From NCBI GenBank assembly GCA_046262735.1, contig JBHEMD010000088.1:1-17236 (forward strand): a DNA stretch of 17,236 bases, in the 5' to 3' direction. The notes under the pieces are model-generated. The model did not search any database, had not been told where the DNA came from, and was given only the letters and a program-made list of their open reading frames with translations. The stretch comes from AV17 sp046262735. Lineage in GTDB: Bacteria; Verrucomicrobiota; Verrucomicrobiia; Chthoniobacterales; UBA10450. Both the position numbers and the translations under genes were made by a program. Below, piece after piece: positions 5,438 through 11,393 of this stretch (positions are counted from its first letter, which is position 1; each line of letters starts with the position of its first letter).

Positions 5438-5548
5438 CGTGGGAGGGCGTCAGTGCCCCGAGCAATTGAATTCGCGGCGGCTGAGGCCGTTCCCACATTT
5501 ATTTTGACTTTGCATTCCCGGGGCAAACTTCGCAGAATTTGCTTCCCC

Positions 5549-6580
5549 ATGAAAATCGCCCTGGATGCGATGGGCGGCGATTTTGGTCCGCCAAACCTGG
5601 TCGCCGGCGCGGTCATGGCGCTGCAGGAGTATTCCTACATCGAGCGGCTTTATTTGGTGGGTGACGCGCGACAGATCGAAGACGAGCTGCGTCAACACCA
5701 ATGCAACGATCGGCGGATCGAGATCGTGCATTCGACCCAGGTAGTGGACATGAGCGACCGGGCGTGGTCGGCAGTGCGTCGCAAAAAGGATTCCTCGATC
5801 AGCCGCGCGGTCGATGTTGTGAAGCACGGCCACGCGGACGCGATCGTGAGCGCGGGTCACACCGGCGCGGCCGTGGCCGCGAGCATCGTCAAGTTAAGGA
5901 CGCTCGAAGGAATTGACCGGCCTGGTATCGCCGCCGTGCTTCCCACCCAAATCAACGATTTCGTTTTGATCGATGCGGGCGCGAACATCGGCGCGACGCC
6001 CGAGCATCTATTGCACTATGGGATCATGGGCTCGGTTTATTCCAGTCACGTGCTCGGTTACAAACGCCCCTCAGTCGGCCTCATCTCGCTCGGCGAGGAA
6101 GACGTCAAAGGCACCGAGATAACCAGGGAAGCGTTCAAGATGATGAAGCAAAGCGCGCTGAATTTCCGCGGCAACATCGAAGGCCGACACCTGTTCGAAG
6201 AACCGGTCGAAGTGGTGGTGTGCGACGGTTTCGTCGGCAATGTGATCTTGAAAACGTCCGAATCGATCGCAGTAGCGCTGTTTAAATGGCTCAAGGCCGA
6301 GCTGACGCGGAGCAAGACGCGCATGGCGGGTGCGTATCTGGCGCGGCACGCCTTTCACACGATCAAACAGAAGATGAACTACGAAGAATATGGCGGCAGC
6401 CCGCTCCTCGGCGTCGACGGGATTTGCATCATTGCGCACGGAGCAAGCACGCCGTTGGCGATCAAGAACGCGCTGCGGGTCGCGGCCGAGTCGATTGAAC
6501 AGCAGGTGAACCCGCATATCGTCGAGGAGATTCGCCGTTACAATGAAGCGACAGCCCCGCTCGAGACCGCGCTCCACTAA
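5549..6580 (+). CDS. plsX: PlsX, phosphate acyltransferase (acyl-ACP:phosphate)
   Basis: Converts acyl-ACP plus phosphate to acyl-phosphate, the substrate of PlsY, at the start of phospholipid synthesis; a peripheral membrane enzyme. 343 residues, normal for the family. The start KIALDAMGGDFGPPNLV is the family signature and selects ATG 5549, although the frame is open 96 bases upstream and no clear ribosome site is seen. Other blocks are RRKKDSSISRAVDVV, IVSAGHTGAAVAASI, DAGANIGATPEHL, GLISLGEEDVKG, VVCDGFVGNVILK and GGSPLLGVDGICIIAHG. Its 3' end overlaps the fabH start by 38 nt, which suggests coupled translation of the two lipid genes. Confidence 0.96.
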   Translation: MKIALDAMGGDFGPPNLVAGAVMALQEYSYIERLYLVGDARQIEDELRQHQCNDRRIEIVHSTQVVDMSDRAWSAVRRKKDSSISRAVDVVKHGHADAIVSAGHTGAAVAASIVKLRTLEGIDRPGIAAVLPTQINDFVLIDAGANIGATPEHLLHYGIMGSVYSSHVLGYKRPSVGLISLGEEDVKGTEITREAFKMMKQSALNFRGNIEGRHLFEEPVEVVVCDGFVGNVILKTSESIAVALFKWLKAELTRSKTRMAGAYLARHAFHTIKQKMNYEEYGGSPLLGVDGICIIAHGASTPLAIKNALRVAAESIEQQVNPHIVEEIRRYNEATAPLETALH

Positions 6581-7565
6581 ACGGCGCACCGTTTCGATCA
6601 TCGGCACCGGCAGTTATGTGCCGGAAAAAATCCTGACCAACGAGGACCTGTCGCGGATCGTCGACACCTCGGATGAATGGATCACGACCCGCACCGGGAT
6701 CAAGGAGCGGCGTATCGCGGGCAAAGACGAGCACACCAGCGACATGGCCGCGAAGGCGGCGCTGAAGGCGATCGAGCAGGCCAAGATTCAACCCGGCGAG
6801 ATCGACCTCATCCTCGTCGCGACGGCGACGCCGGACATGATCTTTCCGGCCACGGCCTGTTTCGTGCAGCAGAAGATTGGCGCGACCAAGGCTGCGTGTC
6901 TGGATGTTTCGGCGGCGTGCGCCGGATTCCTCTTCGCGCTGGAAATTGCGCAGCAATTCATCACCACGCACACGCATGAGACAGTGCTCGTCATTGGCGC
7001 AGACAAGTTATCATCGATTACGAATTGGACGGACCGCAACACATGCGTGCTCTTCGGCGACGGCGCGGGGGCGGCGATTTTGCGTCACCGCGGGCCGGGC
7101 ACACACGGCGTCATCAGCACGCATATCGGCAGCGACGGTCAATACACCGATATTTTGTTCATGCCCGGCGGCGGCTCACGCTGCCCAATCACGAGAGACA
7201 ACGCCCACCTCCACCTGCAGACCATTCACATGTCGGGCAAGGAAGTTTACAAGCAGGCGGTCACCGCCATGCTCAGCGCCGCGCAGAAAGCGCTCGATCA
7301 AGCTGGGCTGACTGTGGCCGACATCGCGTGCGTCATCCCGCACCAGGCGAACCTGCGCATTATCGAAGCGATTGCCGACCGCATGGGGATTCCGCTCGAC
7401 CGCTTTTACGTCAATCTTGATCGCTACGGGAACACCTCAGCCGCAGCCGTAGCCATGGCGCTAGACGAAGCCAACCGCACCGGCCGGATCAAACAAGGCG
7501 ATTACATTCTGATGATCGTTTTCGGCGGCGGCCTCACCTGGGCGAGCACGGTGATCGAGTGGTGA
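6543..7565 (+). CDS. fabH: FabH, beta-ketoacyl-ACP synthase III
   Basis: Condenses an acyl-CoA primer (typically acetyl-CoA) with malonyl-ACP to begin fatty-acid synthesis. 340 residues. The catalytic triad is visible: Cys126 in DVSAACAGF, His267 in IPHQANLRI and Asn297 in YGNTSAA. Also present are SDEWITTRTGIKERRI, GADKLSSITNWTDR and the C-terminal GGGLTWAS. The first 15 residues (MKRQPRSRPRSTKRR) are an unusually basic extension before the usual start TVSIIGTGSYVPE. It is encoded entirely within the plsX overlap, so the overlap may have created it; no closer ATG or GTG exists. No fabD/fabG/acpP follows; the next gene is a tatD homologue. Confidence 0.96.
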   Translation: MKRQPRSRPRSTKRRTVSIIGTGSYVPEKILTNEDLSRIVDTSDEWITTRTGIKERRIAGKDEHTSDMAAKAALKAIEQAKIQPGEIDLILVATATPDMIFPATACFVQQKIGATKAACLDVSAACAGFLFALEIAQQFITTHTHETVLVIGADKLSSITNWTDRNTCVLFGDGAGAAILRHRGPGTHGVISTHIGSDGQYTDILFMPGGGSRCPITRDNAHLHLQTIHMSGKEVYKQAVTAMLSAAQKALDQAGLTVADIACVIPHQANLRIIEAIADRMGIPLDRFYVNLDRYGNTSAAAVAMALDEANRTGRIKQGDYILMIVFGGGLTWASTVIEW

Positions 7566-7575
7566 AGCGAGCGGA

Positions 7576-7635
7576 AGTTGAGAGTTGATAGAAATCTGCC
7601 GCAGTGGACTCACAATCAACTATCAACCATCAACT
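7576..7635. repeat. Inverted heptad array spanning the tatD start
   Basis: Left: AGTTGAG then AGTTGAT (7576-7589). Right: ATCAACT, ATCAACC, ATCAACT (7615-7635), which on the other strand is AGTTGAT, GGTTGAT, AGTTGAT. Arms GTTGATAG (7584-7591) and CTATCAAC (7620-7627) pair perfectly. The GTG start of tatD (7604) is in the loop and the right array is translated as the TatD N-terminus. Confidence 0.75.
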
Positions 7636-8494
7636 GATCGAAACTCACGCCCATCTTGATTACCCTGATTTCGCGAACGATTTCGAGGATGTGCTTCGTC
7701 GTGCGATCGAAGCGGGCGTGACGCGGATCATCACCATTGGCACTTCGCTCGAAAGCAGCCGGCGCGCGGTCGATCTTGCGGAAAAGTATTCAAACGTGTT
7801 CGCGGTCGTCGGCGTGCATCCCACCTATGCCGAGGAAGCGGGCGAGGATGTGATTACGCCGCTGCGCCAACTCGCCGACAATTCGCGCGTCGTTGCTCTT
7901 GGGGAAACCGGCCTTGATTACCACCGTTTGCCGAGTGCTGAGCTGGCGAAGGAGCGCAAGACGCAGGTTTTCGCCAAGGCGCTGCAAACCTCGACCGAAG
8001 ATCAGATCGAGGCGGGAATCCACGACGGCGCCTACAAATCAAAACAAGCCAGTTTATTTCAGCAACATCTCGATCTGGCGGCAGAGATCGGACTCAACGT
8101 GGTGATTCATCAGCGCGACGCTTGGGACGATACGCTCGAAATCATGAAACCGTACACCGACAAATTGCGGGGCGTGTTTCATTGCTTTGGCGGCACGCTC
8201 GAACAGGCGAACGAAGTGCTCGACCTCGATCATCTCGTTTCGTTCACCGGTATCGTGACGTTTAAAAATGGCGCGGCGGTGCGCGAAGTCGCGGCACGCG
8301 TTCCGCCGTGGAAATTCATGGTGGAAACGGATTGTCCCTACCTCGCGCCGGTGCCGTTCCGCGGGAAACGTTGCGAGCCGGCGCATACGCGTTTGGTTGC
8401 CGAATCGATCGCCGCGGCGCGGGGAATCTCCTTGCAGGAATTGGCCGAGACGACTACTGAGACCGCGGAAAAGTTTTTCCGATTCAATCGATGA
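7604..8494 (+). CDS. tatD: TatD-family metal-dependent hydrolase/DNase with an insertion
   Basis: 296 residues; family members are usually about 255-270. TIM-barrel metal ligands are all present: His15 and His17 (ETHAHLD), Glu101 (LGETGLDY), His169 (VVIHQRDA), His193 (VFHCFGG) and Asp243 (VETDCPYLAP). Known members are cytoplasmic exonucleases or related hydrolases; the exact substrate is not deducible. Between GLDYHR and the helix QHLDLAAE there are about 40 extra residues (109-148), acidic and Lys-rich, where typical TatD has about 15. The only sensible start is GTG 7604, with no good ribosome site, placing translated heptad-repeat DNA (SQSTINHQ) at the N-terminus; a CTG 30 bases later is the alternative. 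The 3' end overlaps the next start as ATGA. Confidence 0.9.
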   Translation: MDSQSTINHQLIETHAHLDYPDFANDFEDVLRRAIEAGVTRIITIGTSLESSRRAVDLAEKYSNVFAVVGVHPTYAEEAGEDVITPLRQLADNSRVVALGETGLDYHRLPSAELAKERKTQVFAKALQTSTEDQIEAGIHDGAYKSKQASLFQQHLDLAAEIGLNVVIHQRDAWDDTLEIMKPYTDKLRGVFHCFGGTLEQANEVLDLDHLVSFTGIVTFKNGAAVREVAARVPPWKFMVETDCPYLAPVPFRGKRCEPAHTRLVAESIAAARGISLQELAETTTETAEKFFRFNR

Positions 8495-9162
8495 AGCCAA
8501 GCAACATTGGAGGGCGTCCGCGCTGCCGGCGCCCAAAAATTGATGGGGCACGACGGTGCGTGTCTCTCCAGATGGCTTTCCTTGGCTTGGCCTTTTTTCT
8601 GTCTTCCTGCGCGGTGCGCGACACGGAGCACCACATCGTCATTAGCACGCGCGAGCAAAAGCTGGCGCTGCTCGAGCACGGGAACGTCGCGGCGGTTTAT
8701 CCGATCTCGACATCGAAATTCGGCCTGGGCGACTGGCGCGGCAGCTATCGTACGCCATTGGGAGAAATGGAGATCGCGCAGAAAATCGGCGAGGGCGCTG
8801 AGCCGGGCACGGTGTTCAAAGATCTGCGGCGCACGGGCGAGATCATTCCGGTGGATGCGCCCGGGCGCGACCCGATCGTGACGAGGGTTCTGTGGTTGCG
8901 CGGACGTGAAGCGCAAAACGCCAATTCCTTTGGCCGTCACATTTACATTCATGGCACGCCGGAGGAACGGCGTATTGGACTGCCGGTGAGCTACGGCTGC
9001 ATTCGAATGCGCTCGAGTGACGTGATCAATCTTTACAACATGGTGGGATTGGGCGCGCGCGTTACGATTGTGGACGCTCCACTAGCCGCGATCGTTCCCG
9101 CCATGACCTCGGCGAGCTCGATGGATCCGAGGCGGAACCCAGCGACGCTCGTAATTCGGTAA
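8491..9162 (+). CDS. L,D-transpeptidase (YkuD fold) lipoprotein
   Basis: 223 residues. The catalytic YkuD motif is complete: His154 in YIHGTPEE and SYGCIR (Ser167, Gly169, Cys170, Arg172). Such enzymes cross-link peptidoglycan stem peptides or attach proteins to the wall in the periplasm. A hydrophobic stretch MAFLGLAFFLSSCA ends in a lipobox-like LSSC (Cys40), so it is probably a lipoprotein. The start is ambiguous: ATG 8491 overlaps the tatD stop as ATGA but gives a Cys/Arg-rich prefix (GGRPRCRRPKIDG) that looks like translated repeat; ATG 8572 lacks basic residues ahead of the hydrophobic core. The GTG at 8557 (VSLQMAFL) is a third option. The pairing with tatD is probably operonic. Confidence 0.85.
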   Translation: MKPSNIGGRPRCRRPKIDGARRCVSLQMAFLGLAFFLSSCAVRDTEHHIVISTREQKLALLEHGNVAAVYPISTSKFGLGDWRGSYRTPLGEMEIAQKIGEGAEPGTVFKDLRRTGEIIPVDAPGRDPIVTRVLWLRGREAQNANSFGRHIYIHGTPEERRIGLPVSYGCIRMRSSDVINLYNMVGLGARVTIVDAPLAAIVPAMTSASSMDPRRNPATLVIR

Positions 9163-9180
9163 GTAGGGACGAAGCACTGC

Positions 9181-9210
9181 GGGGTCCCGTCGGCGCAGCG
9201 CGCGGACCCT
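9181..9210. terminator. Possible bidirectional terminator between convergent genes
   Basis: GGGTCC (9182-9187) and GGACCC (9204-9209) form a 6-bp stem, extended by a G-T pair, around a GC-rich 16-nt loop. It sits between the L,D-transpeptidase stop and the convergent gmd stop. There is no T-run, so the assignment rests on position and symmetry. Confidence 0.3.
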
Positions 9211-9216
9211 ATCACG

Positions 9217-10230
9217 TCAGGGCAGTTTGCCCAGATGCTTGCGCGGCGTTTCGCGCGAGAGCAATTGCAAGTCCGCATCGACCATCAGCCGCACAAGCTC
9301 ATGGAAACGCACTTTCGGTTCCCAGCCGAGCAGTTTTTTTGCTTTCGATGCGTCGCCGATCAGCAAATCGACTTCCGCGGGGCGTTCATAGCGCGGGTCG
9401 TGTCTGACGTACTCTTTCCAGTCAAGATCGACATGCGCGAAAGCGACTTCGACGAATTCGCCGACGCTATGTGTCTCGCCGGTGGCTAGAACAAAATCAT
9501 CGCCGCGGTCGTGCTGAAGGATCCGCCACATTCCTTCGACGTACTCCGGCGCGTAACCCCAATCGCGTTTCGCATCCAGATTGCCGAGAAACAATTCGTT
9601 TTGCAGCCCGTGCTTGATGGCTGCGACCGCGCGCGAAATTTTGCGCGTGACAAAAGTTTCGCCACGCCGCGGGCTCTCGTGGTTGAACAAAATCCCGTTG
9701 CTCGCACGGAGGTCGTAGCTTTCGCGATAGTTAACAGTTGCCCAATAGGAAAAAACTTTCGCCACGCCATAGGGACTGCGGGGCCAGAACGGCGTCTTCT
9801 CCGTTTGCGGCGCTTCCTGCGCTTTGCCAAACATCTCGCTGCTCGAGGCCTGGTAAAACCGCGAGCGGATGCCCGCTTCCCGAATCCCTTCGAGAATGCG
9901 GATCGTGCCCACGCCGGTCACGTCCGAGGTGTACTCGGGGATATCGAAACTGACACGAACGTGGCTTTGCGCCGCGAGATGATAAATCTCGTCGGGCTTC
10001 AATTCATAAAGCAGCTTCACCAAATTGACCGAATCGCTCAGGTCGCCGTAGTGGAGAAACATGCGCACATCGTTGATGTGCGGATCGGCATAAAGATGAT
10101 CGATGCGCGCAGTGTTGAAGGTGCTGGCGCGCCGGATGATGCCGTGGACTTCGTATCCCTTCTCAAGCAACAGATCGGCGAGATAACTTCCGTCCTGGCC
10201 GGTGATGCCGGTGATGAGCGCTCGTTTCAT
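9217..10230 (-). CDS. gmd: GDP-mannose 4,6-dehydratase
   Basis: Converts GDP-mannose to GDP-4-keto-6-deoxymannose, the precursor of GDP-fucose, GDP-rhamnose and related sugars, in the cytoplasm. 337 residues. The extended-SDR features are clear: nucleotide-binding GITGQDG (8-14), catalytic SSSEMFG (129-135) and Tyr154/Lys158 in SPYGVAK. Family-typical stretches are GIIRRASTFNTARIDHLY, HESPRRGETFVTRKI and GNLDAKRDWGYAPEYVEGM. It shares strand with rph, 44 bp downstream of it. No GDP-fucose synthase or reductase is in the window, so the final sugar is unknown. It may supply the glycan operon at 11-17 kb, though it is transcribed away from it. Confidence 0.96.
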   Translation of the reverse strand: MKRALITGITGQDGSYLADLLLEKGYEVHGIIRRASTFNTARIDHLYADPHINDVRMFLHYGDLSDSVNLVKLLYELKPDEIYHLAAQSHVRVSFDIPEYTSDVTGVGTIRILEGIREAGIRSRFYQASSSEMFGKAQEAPQTEKTPFWPRSPYGVAKVFSYWATVNYRESYDLRASNGILFNHESPRRGETFVTRKISRAVAAIKHGLQNELFLGNLDAKRDWGYAPEYVEGMWRILQHDRGDDFVLATGETHSVGEFVEVAFAHVDLDWKEYVRHDPRYERPAEVDLLIGDASKAKKLLGWEPKVRFHELVRLMVDADLQLLSRETPRKHLGKLP

Positions 10231-10241
10231 GGACAGCGACT

Positions 10242-10258
10242 CGCTTTAAAGCAAAGCG
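10242..10258. other. Small hairpin between rph and gmd
   Basis: CGCTTT (10242-10247) pairs with AAAGCG (10253-10258) across a 5-nt loop, in the 44-bp gap. CAGCG and CGCTG just outside could extend the structure. There is no T-run in the direction of transcription, so it is not a standard terminator. Confidence 0.3.
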
Positions 10259-10274
10259 TGTGCGCTGGCAAATC

Positions 10275-11033
10275 TTATGCAGGATTACTCTCGGACGGCG
10301 AAACCATGATGCGAGCGAGAATGGCGCGTTGAGCGGCGATCAATTCGGCGATGCCTTTGCGCGTCAGCGCGACTAATTCCTCCAGTTGCCCCTGGCCGAA
10401 CGTCGCTTCCTCGCCCGAGCCTTGCACTTCGACAAATTCGCCGTCTTCGGTGGCAACGAGATTAAAATCGACGCTGACGGCTTTGTCCTCCTCATAACTA
10501 AGATCGACAATTGCCTGGCCGTTGAGCATGCCGGCGTTGGCCGCGGCAACCAGTTTCCGGATCGGCGGCGCGTCCACCTTTTTTGCCCGCGCCAGTTTCC
10601 GACAGGCGATCGCGACGGCGAGACTGGCGCCGGTGATGGCCGCGGTGCGGGTGCCGCCGTCCGCCTGAAGCACATCACAATCGACCCACATCGTGCGGGG
10701 GCCGAGTTTCTCAAGATCGACAACTGCACGCAACGATCGCCCGATTAATCTTTGAATCTCGGTGCTGCGTCCATCGAGACGGCCCTTTGAAATGTCGCGC
10801 GTTTTTCGGGTCGTGGTCGAATATGGCAGCATCGAGTACTCCGCCGTGAGCCAGCCGCCGGTGACGTTTTGTTCTTTCATCCAACGGGGCACTACTTCCT
10901 CGATCGTCACGCCGCAGATGACGCGCGTATTACCCATGGCAACGAGGACCGAGCCATCGGCGTGCGGGGCAATGCCCAGCTCGAAAGAAACAGGCCGTAA
11001 ATCATTGCAGGCTCGCCCGTCCCCCCGTTGCAT
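10275..11033 (-). CDS. rph: RNase PH
   Basis: Phosphorolytic 3'-5' exoribonuclease that trims tRNA and other RNA 3' ends; a cytoplasmic hexamer in the family. 252 residues, close to the usual ~240. The N-terminus GRACNDLRPVSFELG with ADGSVLVAMGNTRVICGVT matches family blocks, as do GWLTAEYSMLPYST, IQRLIGRSLRAVVDLEKLG, DCDVLQADGGTRTAAITGA and SYEEDKAVSVDFN. ATG 11033 is used; it starts the conserved region directly. The gene contains two AAGATCGACAAY words, both antisense and both read as Val-Asp-Leu. The usual partner rdgB is not adjacent; gmd follows instead. The 5' side faces the small unknown gene across an 81-bp divergent gap. Confidence 0.96.
   Translation of the reverse strand: MQRGDGRACNDLRPVSFELGIAPHADGSVLVAMGNTRVICGVTIEEVVPRWMKEQNVTGGWLTAEYSMLPYSTTTRKTRDISKGRLDGRSTEIQRLIGRSLRAVVDLEKLGPRTMWVDCDVLQADGGTRTAAITGASLAVAIACRKLARAKKVDAPPIRKLVAAANAGMLNGQAIVDLSYEEDKAVSVDFNLVATEDGEFVEVQGSGEEATFGQGQLEELVALTRKGIAELIAAQRAILARIMVSPSESNPA
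10500..10510 (+). repeat. AAGATCGACAAY word, first copy in rph
   Basis: Exact 11-mer followed by T. It is antisense to rph, whose coding strand reads Ile-Val-Asp-Leu across it. Confidence 0.7.
10713..10723 (+). repeat. AAGATCGACAAY word, second copy in rph
   Basis: Exact 11-mer preceded by C and followed by C. It is antisense to rph, read as Val-Val-Asp-Leu on the coding strand. It is the last copy in the window. Confidence 0.7.
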
Positions 11034-11114
11034 GCGCGCAACCTAGATCGCGCGGCGCCGCTCAGCAATGAGCTTGACTCGTTCGGGCGACGCAGTTTCT
11101 TGAACGCCGAATCC

Positions 11115-11393
11115 ATGAAGCACACCAAGAAAGCCGCGCCGGAGAACGATCCGCCGCGCCGCGCCAAAGCGCGGAGGCCAGTGGCTGGGATTCGCGAGGC
11201 TGAGCAAGCGCGGACGCTGCTTCAGGATCAACTGCACGGGCTTTATTGGTGGGTGTTCAACGCCTGTCGGATCAAGGGTTTTCTTCGAGCCAAACAACTG
11301 GATAAGATAGAAGCTGAGAGCGAAGGCCTCTCAGAGAAGCAGAACACGGAACCTGCGGCTTCGGCCAAGTATCCAGCTACGGAACTAAAGTGA
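11115..11393 (+). CDS. Small basic hypothetical protein leading the glycan operon
   Basis: 92 residues from ATG 11115; the frame is open to a TTG at 11028, but the extra part runs back into the rph start. I do not recognise it. The N-terminal third is Lys/Arg/Pro-rich (KHTKKAAPENDPPRRAKARR); the middle is probably helical with an aromatic patch (EQARTLLQDQLHGLYWWVFNACRIKGFLRAKQLDKIEAE); the tail is polar. There is no signal peptide and no true membrane segment. Its stop overlaps the GTG start of the first glycosyltransferase (GTGA), so it is likely translated and coupled. A regulatory or accessory role in the operon is a guess. It could be non-coding, but the coupling and composition argue for a real gene. 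Confidence 0.6.
   Translation: MKHTKKAAPENDPPRRAKARRPVAGIREAEQARTLLQDQLHGLYWWVFNACRIKGFLRAKQLDKIEAESEGLSEKQNTEPAASAKYPATELK

Noticed and set aside
5439..5496. GTGGGA / TCCCAC inverted hexamers in the rpmF-plsX gap
   Set aside because: Only 6 bp with a loop of about 46 nt; too weak to call a structure or element.
5504..5509. TTGACT as a -35 element before plsX
   Set aside because: No acceptable -10 hexamer is found 16-18 bp downstream (the sequence there is GC-rich ACTTCG).
4023..7635. CRISPR array
   Set aside because: The repeats are 7-bp units or single inverted pairs; there are no 25-37-bp direct repeats with unique spacers and no cas genes.
9511..10332. A 273-residue plus-strand open frame opposite gmd
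   Set aside because: Antisense to an unmistakable GDP-mannose dehydratase, with no recognisable motif.
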